Positions 24,974 to 34,224 of a DNA stretch of 64,000 bases are shown piece after piece. How positions within the stretch are numbered: position 1 is the stretch's first letter; each line of letters begins with the position of its first letter. The notes below the pieces were generated by a model. It was given only the letters and a program-made list of their open reading frames with translations. It ran no database searches and was not told the origin of the DNA. Source of the DNA: Actinacidiphila bryophytorum (GTDB taxonomy: Bacteria; Actinomycetota; Actinomycetes; Streptomycetales; Streptomycetaceae); NCBI RefSeq assembly GCF_016916835.1, contig NZ_JAFFIX010000017.1, positions 97,004-161,003 on the forward strand. The letters are read 5' to 3'. A program made the translations under genes and the position numbers.

Positions 24974-27622
24974 TCACCCCTCGGCGAGCGCGGCACTCAC
25001 CGGTTCGGGTGACGCGCCAAGCCCGCTGCCACCGTCGCCGCCACCGTTCGCCGCCCCACCCGAACGCCGTCGCCGCCACCAGCCGTAACCGGCCAGTGCG
25101 ACCACTCCGAGCAGCGACACCCCGGCAACGGCTTCGCCCTTGTGCAGCCCGGGCGGGGTGAAGGTGCAGGAGATGGAGGTGGCGCTGCCGTCGGCCGGCA
25201 GCGGCACGGCCAGCAGGCCCAGATACGGACGGCCAGGGTGAACCGCGCCGTTACCCGCCGAGCACTGCCAGCCGCTGATGGCCGGCGCGGCGACGACCGC
25301 GAACCCGCGCGAACCCCGCGGCAATTGCGCCGAGAGCCCGTCGTCGGTCACCTGCTCGGAGGTCGCGGCGGTCGCGGCGATCTGCTGCTCCGCTGCCGCG
25401 AGCTTCCCCATGTTCAGGCAGCCGACGGCGTCGGTACGGAAGGCACCGCTCTCCAGAACCCGCATCGACAGCGGCACATGGCCGTCAGCCGGCGCGTCAC
25501 CCACATGCTCAACGGCGGCCCGCCGCGACGTCGGGCGTCCGGTGAATCGGATCTTCGGACCGACGGGCACCTGCACATGGGCGTAGACGTCCGGCATGTA
25601 CAGATAGACCTGGTCGCCGGCCGGGCAGACGGCGTCGAGCTTGTACGTGCTCCGCTTGGGGTCCTCGTAGCCGCCGATCATGTGCAGGCGGCCGTCGGCG
25701 TCCGGTGTGATGAGCTTCCCGTTGCCGTCATGCAGGGTGATCGGCCCGGGGGCGTCGTAGACGGTGTGGCCGAGCAGCAGTTCCTGGTTGCTGTACGGGG
25801 AGTCGCCGTAGCCGACGGCGGGCTTGTCGGGGTGCACGGTGACCAGCGGCGGCACCTGCTGCCGGGTGATGGTCGACGGGACCTTCGTCGGCGGGTTGCT
25901 CGGCTCGTGCGGGTCGAGCGGCTGGTGCGACCGCGCACCGACGGAGAAGATCACGTCGGTGACCGGGCTGTCGAGGCTCTGCAGCGCCCGGCCGTGCGAG
26001 GTCCACCCACCGCCGAGCTTGGTCAGCGTACGGGCCCAGACGTCGGGCGTCAGGCTGCTGTAGTAAGAGGCGCCCTGCCCGCCCACCATCAACGGGTCGT
26101 TGTTGACGGTCTGCTCGCGGCCGGGGTCGGTGCGGTACGTCGGCCAGTTGTCGGCCGATGCTATTGCCGCGACTTGCGAGTTCTCACGCTTGCCCCACGG
26201 GGCGTAGTCGTCGAGCCCCTCGATGCGCTTGCGATCGGTCCAGGCGTTGGTGAAGGCCGACTCGCCGACCTGCACCAGGAGCAGGGTGGCGACGGCGGCG
26301 ATCACGAGCGCCCTACTGCGCCGCACCTCCGCGCGGCTGAGCAGCACGAACGCCCCGACCGCCAGCGCCAGGCCGACGACGAGCATCGGGTAGGTCCCGG
26401 GGCTGGCCACGTTGTCGTCCGCGCCGACCGCTGCGATCACCGCGACGACACCCATGACGGCTGCGCCCCAGCCGAGTTGGCGTAGCTTCGGCAAACCGTG
26501 CGCAAGGCCGAGCCATGCCGCAATGATCATCACACCACTGAGCACGAATGTCTGCCGGAAGGAACTGCCGTTGGGCGTGGCGAACGCATGCCATGCCAGG
26601 TGCGTCGGCTTCCACTGCATCGACAGTGTCACCGCCAGCACAAGACCGGTCCACACCGTGCGCGTACGCCGCGGCACATCCGGGTGGAAGGGCAGCACGA
26701 AGGCAAGCAGCAGGGCGGCGGAATCGAGGTACACAGCGGGCGTCGAGAAGGTGTAGGTGCCCGGCAGCAGCCGCTGGAAGACATCGGCCCAGGAAGACGG
26801 CCGGAACTCCGCGTCCGCGCCCGGGTAGGCGAGCCCGGTGCCCTTGACGATCGTCAGCAGCAGCGGCGCGGTCAACCCGATGCCCAGCACCATGGAGCGC
26901 GATGCGCGGCCGATGGGGGTCAGCCAGTGCCGCCGGGTGGCATCCGGCTCCATCAGCAGCAGGGCGATCAGCACCAGGGCCGAGCCGAGCGTAGCCATGT
27001 AGGCGATGTAGAAGTTCGCCGTCCAGCCGAGCGCGACCACCGCGATGGACAGGAAGGGTCGCCGCCCTGTCCGCGCCCATTCCACCACCATGCAGAAGAG
27101 CGGGAAGGCGATGAGGCCGTCCAGCCACATGGTGTTGTACGACGCCGTGGCGACCGTCCAGCCGCACATGGCGTACGACGCACCGAGCAGCCCAGCGGCC
27201 CACCAGCGCCCGCCGCGCAGCGTCAGCAGCAGGCAGGCCATGGCCGCGGCCGCCGCACCGATCTTCAGCACGGTGATGAAGTAGACCGCCAGGTCGATCC
27301 GGTCCCGCGGGAAGATCGCGACCAGCAGGGCGAACGGGCTGGAGACGTACGTGCCCAGGTCCGGCAGGAAGCTGGTGCCGTAACCGGACTGCCAGTTCAG
27401 CAGCAGTCCACCGTCGGCCTTGCCGTGCAGCAGGTCCCACAGGTGCGCATGGAAGGGGATGAACTGGTTGCCGAGGTCATTGACGCTGCGGGTGTGCTTC
27501 CCGAACGGGTAGTTGCCGGCGAATGCGTCACCGACGCAGAAGGCCAGCACCGCGGAGAAGGCGCTGAGCGCCGCGGCCCGCAAGCGGTTGGCGGCGCCGA
27601 GGGGGATTTGCGGAACTGCCAT
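24974..27622 (-). CDS. YfhO-family large membrane protein
   Basis: 882 residues from ATG 27622, with GGGGGAT about ten bases upstream. The first 450 residues hold roughly a dozen transmembrane helices, including FITVLKIGAAAAAMACLLL and IYFI/YIAYMATLGSALVL segments, with GNYPFGKHTRSVNDLGNQFIPF near the start, typical of YfhO proteins. A large extracytoplasmic domain (about 470-820) follows, then a final TM helix (GVSLLGVVALAGYGWW) and an Arg-rich then Gly-rich tail. YfhO is a GT-C-like fold implicated in glycosylation of cell-surface polymers in Firmicutes. The donor and acceptor here are unknown. Transcribed alone. Confidence 0.85.
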   Translation of the reverse strand: MAVPQIPLGAANRLRAAALSAFSAVLAFCVGDAFAGNYPFGKHTRSVNDLGNQFIPFHAHLWDLLHGKADGGLLLNWQSGYGTSFLPDLGTYVSSPFALLVAIFPRDRIDLAVYFITVLKIGAAAAAMACLLLTLRGGRWWAAGLLGASYAMCGWTVATASYNTMWLDGLIAFPLFCMVVEWARTGRRPFLSIAVVALGWTANFYIAYMATLGSALVLIALLLMEPDATRRHWLTPIGRASRSMVLGIGLTAPLLLTIVKGTGLAYPGADAEFRPSSWADVFQRLLPGTYTFSTPAVYLDSAALLLAFVLPFHPDVPRRTRTVWTGLVLAVTLSMQWKPTHLAWHAFATPNGSSFRQTFVLSGVMIIAAWLGLAHGLPKLRQLGWGAAVMGVVAVIAAVGADDNVASPGTYPMLVVGLALAVGAFVLLSRAEVRRSRALVIAAVATLLLVQVGESAFTNAWTDRKRIEGLDDYAPWGKRENSQVAAIASADNWPTYRTDPGREQTVNNDPLMVGGQGASYYSSLTPDVWARTLTKLGGGWTSHGRALQSLDSPVTDVIFSVGARSHQPLDPHEPSNPPTKVPSTITRQQVPPLVTVHPDKPAVGYGDSPYSNQELLLGHTVYDAPGPITLHDGNGKLITPDADGRLHMIGGYEDPKRSTYKLDAVCPAGDQVYLYMPDVYAHVQVPVGPKIRFTGRPTSRRAAVEHVGDAPADGHVPLSMRVLESGAFRTDAVGCLNMGKLAAAEQQIAATAATSEQVTDDGLSAQLPRGSRGFAVVAAPAISGWQCSAGNGAVHPGRPYLGLLAVPLPADGSATSISCTFTPPGLHKGEAVAGVSLLGVVALAGYGWWRRRRSGGAANGGGDGGSGLGASPEPVSAALAEG

Positions 27623-27730
27623 CGGTCGGTATCCCCCACTGCGCACGAGCCTGGTGATGTCGCCAGATCGTAGGCAGGTACGCCCATCGGAAGGATTGCG
27701 GCCATCGGGCGATCAGGTGAACAAGGAGCA

Positions 27731-27794
27731 CCCTGCCGGTGGTCCGCACACGGGGTGCGAACCACTCGGCAGGGCACTCACCCGTACGGGTGAG
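27731..27794 (-). terminator. Two hairpins terminating the MMPL gene
   Basis: An 18-bp palindrome CTCACCCGTACGGGTGAG (27777-27794) lies eight bases after the MMPL stop. Next to it is a longer imperfect stem (27731-27749 with 27755-27774). Together they form a strong double terminator ahead of the YfhO promoter. Confidence 0.7.
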
Positions 27795-27801
27795 GTACGG
27801 G

Positions 27802-30006
27802 CTAGACCACCGCCGGCTCCGGCTCGGGCTCGACAGCCGACTGCGGCTGGGCGGCGAGGTTCTTGCGCAGCTGCTCGCCCTCCACGTCGACGTTGGGCAG
27901 TACGCGGTCCAGACGTCGCGGCAGCCACCACGCGGCACGCCCGAGCAGTGCGAGCACCGCCGGCACGATGGTCATACGAACGATGAACGCGTCGAATGCC
28001 ACCGCAATGGCCAAGCCGAAGCCCATCATCTTGATCATCGATTCGGACGATCCGATGAACCCGGCAAAGACGCTGATCATGATGACCGCCGCCGCCGACA
28101 CCACCCGCGCGCCATGGGTGAATCCCGTGACGACCGCCTGCCCAGGACTCTCGCCGTGGACATAGGCCTCGCGCATTCGGGTGACGAGGAAGACTTCGTA
28201 GTCCATGGCCAGGCCGAACACCACGCCGATCATGAAGATCGGCATCATGCTCATGATCGGCCCGGTCTGCTCCACCCCGAGCAACCCTGCCAGCCAGCCC
28301 CACTGGAAGACCGCCACCACCGCACCGAGCGCAGCAAGCACCGACAGCAGGAAGCCGAGCGCCGCCTTGAGGGGCACCAGCACCGAGCGGAACACGATCA
28401 TCAGCAGCAGGAAGGCCAGGCCGACGACCAGCGCCAGATAGGGCACCAGCGCGTCGTTGAGCCGCTGCGAGACGTCGATGTTCATCGCGGTGGTGCCGGT
28501 CACCAGCACCTCGGCGCCGGTGGTTTTCGCGAACTCACCCGAATGGCCCCTGATGACATGCACCAGGTCCTCGGTCTGCGCGCTGCTCGGCTTGGACACC
28601 GGCACCACGCTCAGCGTCGCGGCGTCACCCTTGGGGTTGAACGCCGGCTCGGTCACCGTCTTGACGTCCGCGAATCCGGAGATCGTCTTCTTGACCTCCT
28701 GTGCCGCCGCCTTGGGGTTGTCGCTGTGCGCACCGTCGACCACGATCATGAGCGGTCCGTTGAAGCCCGCCCCGAAGCCGTCGGAGAGCATGTCGTAGGC
28801 CTTGCGCTGGGTGGTGCTCACCGGCTGCGAGCCGTCGTCGGGCAGCCCCAGCTGCATGCCGCTCATCGGGATGGCCGCAAGCCCCAGCGCGACCACTCCT
28901 GCCACCAGGAACGGAACGCGCCGCCGCACCACCAACCGCGCCCAGCGCGTCCCCATGTTCGGCTTGCCGTCGGCGACCGCCCGCCCCTTGCGCACCTTGC
29001 GGGTGAGCACCTTCGGGCCGGCGAAGCCGAGCAGCGCCGGGATCAGCGTCAGGGCGATCAGGACGGCAATGGCCACCGTCCCGGCTGCTGCGAGGCCCAT
29101 CTTGCTGAGCATCGGAATGTTGACGACCGACAGGCCGGCCAGTGCGATGAGCACGGTCAGTCCGGCGAAGACGACCGCAGACCCCGCGGTGCCGACCGCG
29201 CGCCCTGCCGCGTCCTCGCCGTCCCTGCCCTCCATCAGCTCATGGCGGTGGCGAGAGACGATGAAGAGGGCGTAGTCGATGCCGACCGCGAGTCCGATCA
29301 TCGACGCAAGGGTGGACGACGTTGCCGACAGGCCGAAGGTGCTCGCCAGTGCGGTGATCGACGCGATGCCGACGCCGACGCCCATGATGGCGGTCAGCAA
29401 CGGCAGCCCTGCCGCCACCAGCGAACTGAACGTGATCAGAAGTACGACCGCGGCAATACCGACGCCTATGACCTCGCTGTTGCCGGTGGACGGCGACGCC
29501 TGCAACGCAGTGCCGCCCGCTTCGACCGTCAGCCCCGCGTCCCTGCCGTGCTGGGCGGCTTTCTCGATCGCCGTATGCGTGGCATCGGTGATCTCGGCCG
29601 ACTTCGCCTGGTAGGTGACCGTCGTATAGGCGGTGGTGCCGTCCTTGCTGACCGCGTCAGCGGTGTACGGGTCGGCCACCGTAGCCTTCTGCGGGCTCTG
29701 CCCGAGCTCCGCGACGACCTTCTCCACCGCGGCCTTGTTCGGCCCTGCGGTGACCTTCTGGCCGCCGGGCGCCTTGAACACCATGCGGGCGCTCGCGCCG
29801 TCGGCATTCGTCCCGGGGAATCGCTCGTGCAGGAGGTCGAAGGCCTTCTGCGCCTCCGTGCCCGGCACGGTGAAGTTGTCCGCCGGCGCGGACGGTGCGG
29901 TCGCGGCGCCGACACCGGCGAGGGCGAGCAGCGCGACCCAGAAGAGGACGACGTACCGCCGTCGCCGGAAGCCGAACCGGCCCAGCTTGTAGAGGAAAGT
30001 GGCCAT
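27802..30006 (-). CDS. MMPL-family (RND) exporter
   Basis: 734 residues with twelve predicted transmembrane helices in the 1+5+1+5 MMPL pattern. TM1 is RRYVVLFWVALLALAGVGA, followed by an extracytoplasmic domain. The first TM bundle includes LASMIGLAVGIDYALFIVSRHRHE, and the second half repeats it with FMIGVVFGLAMDYEVFLVTRMREAYV. The GxxxDY motifs in both halves carry the proton-relay residues. Length is close to ActII-3-like exporters of Streptomyces. It would export a lipid, antibiotic or dye using proton motive force. A TetR gene lies 193 bases upstream on the same strand and probably controls it. Confidence 0.93.
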   Translation of the reverse strand: MATFLYKLGRFGFRRRRYVVLFWVALLALAGVGAATAPSAPADNFTVPGTEAQKAFDLLHERFPGTNADGASARMVFKAPGGQKVTAGPNKAAVEKVVAELGQSPQKATVADPYTADAVSKDGTTAYTTVTYQAKSAEITDATHTAIEKAAQHGRDAGLTVEAGGTALQASPSTGNSEVIGVGIAAVVLLITFSSLVAAGLPLLTAIMGVGVGIASITALASTFGLSATSSTLASMIGLAVGIDYALFIVSRHRHELMEGRDGEDAAGRAVGTAGSAVVFAGLTVLIALAGLSVVNIPMLSKMGLAAAGTVAIAVLIALTLIPALLGFAGPKVLTRKVRKGRAVADGKPNMGTRWARLVVRRRVPFLVAGVVALGLAAIPMSGMQLGLPDDGSQPVSTTQRKAYDMLSDGFGAGFNGPLMIVVDGAHSDNPKAAAQEVKKTISGFADVKTVTEPAFNPKGDAATLSVVPVSKPSSAQTEDLVHVIRGHSGEFAKTTGAEVLVTGTTAMNIDVSQRLNDALVPYLALVVGLAFLLLMIVFRSVLVPLKAALGFLLSVLAALGAVVAVFQWGWLAGLLGVEQTGPIMSMMPIFMIGVVFGLAMDYEVFLVTRMREAYVHGESPGQAVVTGFTHGARVVSAAAVIMISVFAGFIGSSESMIKMMGFGLAIAVAFDAFIVRMTIVPAVLALLGRAAWWLPRRLDRVLPNVDVEGEQLRKNLAAQPQSAVEPEPEPAVV

Positions 30007-30199
30007 GGAGGCAGGGGCTCCCGTCAGGAGGGGTCGGAATTGGGCGTGTGGAACCAGCCCGACGACGAGAGCGGCGTGTCAGGTGGGGCGGGCTATGGGG
30101 GGACTCGAAGGATGTGCGGCGGCATCGGGGCATGCCTGACCGGCGTGACGGTGTGCTTGTGGGCTGATCGGTCCCGCTGGTGTGACGTCGCGGTGTGAC

Positions 30200-30796
30200 T
30201 TACGACAAACCGAGCGCGGGGACGACGACGGCGTCGATGTATCTGTGGCTGTATCCGGGATCGGCGTCGATGCCCTCGATGATGGGACGCGCCATTGCGC
30301 CGCCGAACAGCATGTGTGGAATGAACTCGCTCGCCGGGTTGTCCGCGGCCAGCTCACCGCGGTCCACGGCTCGCTGCACCAGGACGCGGAAACTGTCCAG
30401 CTCCGGCTCGATCAGCAGTTCCCGCAGCGCGCGGAAAAGGTCCTCGTTCCGGAAGGCGGCGTGCGCGAGCCCGCGCATCAGCTCCTGGTCGCGCTTGGTC
30501 TCGTTCTCGTCGTGGCAACGGATCAGCTCGTGCAGGTCACCGGCGATCGACCCGGTGTCGATGTCCGCGATCGACACCGGCTTGGAATGCCGCAGAGCGG
30601 TGGCGACCAGTTCCGGCTTGCCCTTCCACTGGCGGTAGAGGGTGGCCTTGCTCGACCGCGTACGGGCGGCGACCGCGTCCATCGTCAACGCCTCGTAGCC
30701 GACCTCCCGCAGAAGCTCGACTACCGCCTCGTACAGCTCGCGCTCGCGCTCGGGGGACAGGCGGGTACGGCGCCCGGCGGATGCCTGAGCCGTCAT
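30200..30796 (-). CDS. TetR-family repressor, likely of the MMPL exporter
   Basis: 198 residues from ATG 30796. The N-terminal HTH reads LREVGYEALTMDAVAARTRSSKATLYRQWKGK, classic TetR. The C-terminal ligand domain is typical of the exporter-regulator subgroup (FIPHMLFGGAMARPIIEG). It lies upstream of the MMPL gene on the same strand, so autorepression would also control export. A 19-bp inverted repeat plus a related half-site lie upstream of its start, good candidates for its operator. Confidence 0.9.
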   Translation of the reverse strand: MTAQASAGRRTRLSPERERELYEAVVELLREVGYEALTMDAVAARTRSSKATLYRQWKGKPELVATALRHSKPVSIADIDTGSIAGDLHELIRCHDENETKRDQELMRGLAHAAFRNEDLFRALRELLIEPELDSFRVLVQRAVDRGELAADNPASEFIPHMLFGGAMARPIIEGIDADPGYSHRYIDAVVVPALGLS

Positions 30797-30892
30797 TGTC
30801 CTGACCTCCGAATCCACTGGTTGGCGGGCACAGCGTACGGCCTCGTTCTGTGAGCCGCCCGCACAGTCGGCTACGGTGCGCAACGTCGTCAT

Positions 30893-30963
30893 CGAAACGA
30901 TGTCGTACACCTAGAGCGTAGACGACCCACGATCGAAACGCCACCGTTTCGATCGTGGGTCGT
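30893..30963. promoter_or_regulatory. Candidate TetR operators upstream of tetR-mmpL
   Basis: Perfect inverted repeat at 30922-30963: arm ACGACCCACGATCGAAACG, 4-base spacer CCAC, complementary arm. A related ATCGAAACGAT sequence occurs at about 30893-30903, closer to the tetR start. The shared core CGAAACG/CGTTTCG suggests two operator copies flanking the promoter. The long perfect stem could alternatively terminate the upstream GTP cyclohydrolase transcript; both roles are possible. Confidence 0.6.
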
Positions 30964-31008
30964 GTCACTCACTCGCCGCTCAACCGCACCACCAGCCCCG
31001 CAGTCCCC

Positions 31009-31665
31009 TCAGGCTGGGAGAGCGAGTGTGTGCCCAGTGTGCTCGACCTTCGCACGCAGGTAGCGGACATTGGCATCGGAGATGTGCACCCCGGTGGGCA
31101 CCCGCTCGACGACATCAGTACCGAGCCGCTGCAATTGCCGAGCCTTGTCGGGGTTGTTGCTGAGCAGCCGGATCGCGCCAACGCCCAGAGCGTTGAGCAT
31201 CTGCGTGGCAGCGGTGTAGTCGCGCTCGTCCTCGCCGCGGCCGAGCGCGCGGTTGGCTTCGTAGGTGTCCAGGCCGTCGTCCTGCAGCGCATAGGCGTCG
31301 AGCTTGGCGTACAGGCCGATACCGCGGCCCTCCTGGCGCAGGTAGAGCAGGTAGCCGCCGCTTTCGCCGATACGCTCCAGGGCCTCGCGCAACTGCGGGC
31401 CGCAGTCGCACCGCTGGGAACCGAAGACATCACCGGTGAGGCACTCGGAATGCGGCCGCACCAGCGGCACGGCAGCAGCCTCGTAGTCGCCGATGCCGAG
31501 CGCCAGATGCTCCTTGCCGTCGGCGAGGCCGGAGAAGGTGAAGACGTCCACGACGGTCTCCCAGCCGTCAGGGAACCGCAGCGGAACGCGCACCTTGGTA
31601 CGGACAGCGGCGGCGGGCGGTACAGCGGACGTCACTGCGGGCACCGGACTTGCGTCTGCCGACAT
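31009..31665 (-). CDS. ribA: GTP cyclohydrolase II, stand-alone
   Basis: 218 residues, a single-domain RibA without the DHBP synthase half. The zinc-binding motif is HSECLTGDVFGSQRCDCGPQ, followed by LRQEGRGIGLYAKLDAY and LSNNPDKARQL, all diagnostic. The enzyme converts GTP to 2,5-diamino-6-ribosylamino-pyrimidinone phosphate, the first step of riboflavin synthesis. It stands outside a rib operon. ATG 31665 has GAGGGAG seven bases upstream. A TTGA-N4-TCAA palindrome sits 21 bases upstream, the same motif found near MarR and flavin-dependent oxygenase genes later in the window. Confidence 0.93.
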   Translation of the reverse strand: MSADASPVPAVTSAVPPAAAVRTKVRVPLRFPDGWETVVDVFTFSGLADGKEHLALGIGDYEAAAVPLVRPHSECLTGDVFGSQRCDCGPQLREALERIGESGGYLLYLRQEGRGIGLYAKLDAYALQDDGLDTYEANRALGRGEDERDYTAATQMLNALGVGAIRLLSNNPDKARQLQRLGTDVVERVPTGVHISDANVRYLRAKVEHTGHTLALPA

Positions 31666-31678
31666 GTCGACTCCCTCG

Positions 31679-31704
31679 TAAGATCTTGAAAACTCAAGCT
31701 CTTA
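31679..31704. promoter_or_regulatory. TTGA-N4-TCAA operator upstream of ribA
   Basis: TAAGATCTTGA-aaac-TCAAGCTCTTA, an 11-base inverted repeat with one mismatch, centred on TTGA-N4-TCAA (31686-31697). It is immediately upstream of the ribA Shine-Dalgarno region. The core matches sites at 52775, 52816, 57015 and 63558. Confidence 0.65.
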
Positions 31705-31904
31705 CGGCTGCCGGAATATTTCCCCGCCCAGGCGTGGCGCATGTCACACGTCCGGCCCAACAGCCCTATGCGAAGCGGAGGTCGACAGGCGGGCGATCAT
31801 CGGACTGCCTGCTCATACGACCCCGCTCATCGGCGCCCCGCACAGCTCAGGCATGCTGACGCGATGGACAGATCAGTCAGCGAGGGCACGGAGCGGGCGG
31901 GCGT

Positions 31905-32834
31905 GTGCATTCGGTACTGACCGGATTCCTGCCCATCTGGGCCGTCACCGCGCTCGGCTGGCTCGGCGGCCGCTACCGCCTCCTCGGTGACGGTGCTCAG
32001 CACGTTCTGGGCAGGTTCGCCTTCACCTTCGCCATGCCGTCGCTGCTCTTCCTGACGATGTCCAAGTCCCATGTCGGTGACCTTGCGACGGCCGGCGTCG
32101 GGGTCTTCGCAACGAGTCTGGTCGCCGTCTTCGCAGCAGGACTCGCACTCAGCCGCTGGGTCTTCCACCGCCGCCAGGGCGATCAGGCCATCGGCGCGAT
32201 GTGCGCCGCCTACGTCAACTCGGCGAACCTCGGCATCCCCGTCGCCGTGCATGTACTGCACGACACGTCGTTCATCATCGCCGCCGCCCTCTTCCAGATG
32301 CTGTTCATCACGCCGCTGATCCTCGTGCTGATCGATCTCGACACCCACCGCGGCACCGGCGACATATGGCCGCGCATGCTGCGGCTGCCGTTCCGCAACC
32401 CCGTCATAGCCGCGTCGGCAGCAGGGCTGGTGGTCGCCGCCCTCGGGAAGGGTGACAGCCTTCCCGGCGAGTTGACGTCGCCCTTGCAGATGCTCGGCGG
32501 TGCCGCCGTACCCACGGCGCTCTTCGCACTCGGCATGTCCCTCAACGCCCGCACCCGCACGACCCCGGAGGGCCGCACCGAACGCCGCCTGCTGGTGGCC
32601 CTGAAGGTCGCCGTGCAACCCGCTCTCGCCTATGTCCTCGCGCGCTACGGCGTCGGGCTCTCCGGCCACGCCCTCTTCGCCGTGGTGATGTGCGCCGGAC
32701 TGCCCACGGCGCAGAACGCGTTCATCTTCGCCGCGGAATACGACCTCGACACCGACCTGCCGCGCGACACCGTGCTGCTGTCCACCCTGCTCTCGATGGC
32801 GTCGCTGTCGTTGATCGCCTACCTGCTGGCCTGA
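31905..32834 (+). CDS. AEC-family (auxin efflux carrier-like) permease
   Basis: 309 residues, about ten transmembrane helices. It begins VLTGFLPIWAVTALGWLGGR and continues FAFTFAMPSLLFLTMSK, then AAYVNSANLGIPVAVHVL and LQMLGGAAVPTALFALGMSL, all typical of AEC permeases with the broken-helix GIP motif. Such carriers export small organic anions such as malate. GTG 31905 is preceded by GGAGCGGGCGGGC. It is divergent from ribA and separated from it by 239 bases. Confidence 0.88.
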   Translation: MHSVLTGFLPIWAVTALGWLGGRYRLLGDGAQHVLGRFAFTFAMPSLLFLTMSKSHVGDLATAGVGVFATSLVAVFAAGLALSRWVFHRRQGDQAIGAMCAAYVNSANLGIPVAVHVLHDTSFIIAAALFQMLFITPLILVLIDLDTHRGTGDIWPRMLRLPFRNPVIAASAAGLVVAALGKGDSLPGELTSPLQMLGGAAVPTALFALGMSLNARTRTTPEGRTERRLLVALKVAVQPALAYVLARYGVGLSGHALFAVVMCAGLPTAQNAFIFAAEYDLDTDLPRDTVLLSTLLSMASLSLIAYLLA

Positions 32835-32889
32835 CGGCCCGAACCACTCCCTCACCCGCCGAATACGCCGCCGCCCCCGGAAACGACAA

Positions 32890-32923
32890 AGGCCCCGCCC
32901 GACCACATTGGCCAGCGGGACCT
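32890..32923 (-). terminator. Rho-independent terminator of the tRNA-Ala gene
   Basis: Read on the minus strand, AGGTCCCGC pairs with GCGGGGCCT (one G-U) and is followed by TTTGTCG. It starts 41 bases downstream of the tRNA 3' end. Confidence 0.7.
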
Positions 32924-32963
32924 CGTCAACCGTCCTGATGCTGCTACAGGAACAGAATTGTTG

Positions 32964-33037
32964 TGGACCTGAGGGGATTCGAACCCCTGACCCCCTCGAT
33001 GCGAACGAGGTGCGCTACCGGACTGCGCCACAGGCCC
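32964..33037 (-). tRNA. tRNA-Ala (anticodon CGC)
   Basis: 74 nt with a full cloverleaf. The acceptor stem GGGCCTG pairs with CAGGTCC and includes the G3-U70 wobble that identifies alanine tRNAs. The anticodon stem CCTCG/CGAGG encloses the loop TTCGCAT, giving anticodon CGC for codon GCG. The T-arm contains GGTTCGAATCC. The discriminator base is A and CCA is not encoded. Confidence 0.97.
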
Positions 33038-33105
33038 TTGCAACGAGGAAAACTCTAGCACCCCGGCACGGGTGGTCGTGAACGCGATATCGGCTGGCGG
33101 GAAGG

Positions 33106-34107
33106 CTACTCGTTCGCCGCACGCGGACGGTCGGGGTCGGCGTACTGGTCGAAGAGCGGAGTGCGGGCGGTACGCGGTCGCGGACGGGCCGTGGGGACCG
33201 CCTGCGGCGCGGTGGACTCGGGCGTCGCTGCCGTGCCCGAGCGCGCCGAGCTCCACGTGTCGGCAGCGCCCAGGTCCACACCGTCCGTGGTGCGCGGTGC
33301 GACCGGCGCGGTGACGTAGGTGGGCAGCGGGACCGGTACGGGGTCCCAACCGTCGTCAGCCGACTGCTGGGCGCGTTGCTGGTCGACCCACTCTGCGTGG
33401 TCCGTCTGCTCGACCAGGGCGCGGCGGTCGGCCGTACGCGGCGACGGCGCGGGAACCACAGGAGCAGGCGGGGCCGCCTCCTCGGCAGGGGCGGCGGGCA
33501 GTTCGGCACGCGAACGCTCCGGGCGCGGCCGGTCGGGCCGTGCGCGCAGGCGCCGCGCCGCTTCTGCGGCCTGGCGCTGGTCCAGGCGCACCTCGTAGCG
33601 GCGGCGCTCCTGGCGGCGCATCTGGCCGATGTAGACCGTCAGCAGGGCAGCCGGGATCGCGGGTGCCCACAGCAGCGCGACGCCGCCGACTGCCGCGGCA
33701 ATGGCACCGACAGTGAACGCCAGGAACAGCAGCGTGGTCGTACGCCGCCGGCGGGCGAGCACCTGGGCGCGGGGGTCCTGGCGGGTCGGGCCGGGTGCCG
33801 CCGTACGGTCACGGCCGGGTGCGGGGCGCACCTCGGTCGCGGGCACGGCAAGGCCGCGGACGTCCACGACGTCCGCGGGGTCGAGGTCGTCCTCGACGTC
33901 GCCGCTACCGGGCTCGACGTTCTCACCTCGCGCTTTGGCGACGCGCCGCTCCATCGCCGCCCGCCCGGACAGCAGCCGGATGGCGGTGCTGAAGCGTTCC
34001 GTCGGACGCGCTTCGTTGAGCTCGTCCTGCCTACGGAGCCACATCGGCACCAGGTAGGCAGCCCAGGCCCCGACGATGACTGCGTAGATGAGGCCACTAC
34101 TGCTCAC
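33106..34107 (-). CDS. sepX: SepX/GlpR-like actinobacterial divisome membrane protein
   Basis: 333 residues. TM1 is at the very N-terminus (GLIYAVIVGAWAAYLVPMWL), followed by a conserved cytoplasmic segment RRQDELNEARPTERFSTAIRLLSGRAAMERR. Two closely spaced TM helices come mid-protein (TTLLFLAFTVGAIAAAVGGVALLWAP, then AIPAALLTVYIG). The rest is disordered, rich in Pro/Ala/Arg. This architecture matches Streptomyces SepX and corynebacterial GlpR, the membrane receptor of gephyrin-like Glp. A glp homologue lies four genes away on the same strand, which supports the assignment. The role would be in Z-ring function and septation. Confidence 0.85.
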   Translation of the reverse strand: MSSSGLIYAVIVGAWAAYLVPMWLRRQDELNEARPTERFSTAIRLLSGRAAMERRVAKARGENVEPGSGDVEDDLDPADVVDVRGLAVPATEVRPAPGRDRTAAPGPTRQDPRAQVLARRRRTTTLLFLAFTVGAIAAAVGGVALLWAPAIPAALLTVYIGQMRRQERRRYEVRLDQRQAAEAARRLRARPDRPRPERSRAELPAAPAEEAAPPAPVVPAPSPRTADRRALVEQTDHAEWVDQQRAQQSADDGWDPVPVPLPTYVTAPVAPRTTDGVDLGAADTWSSARSGTAATPESTAPQAVPTARPRPRTARTPLFDQYADPDRPRAANE

Positions 34108-34224
34108 GCGTTACACGGTAGGGGGGATCGAGACACGCCATGCGGAATTTGGCCCGGTGTGTCGCACGATCTGGCTGATAAGCCGAGATTTTTTTGCGAT
34201 AGGCTTCATTTTCGAACAATTGTC

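Noticed and set aside
27739..30198. An 819-codon open frame on the plus strand across the MMPL exporter
   Set aside because: His/Arg/Asp-rich antisense artefact. The minus strand carries a full MMPL protein with TM helices and conserved GxxxDY motifs.
31690..31704. HspR HAIR-like element near ribA
   Set aside because: The half-sites are CTTGA/TCAAG but the spacing is four bases instead of the HAIR arrangement, and it fits the TTGA-N4-TCAA family better.
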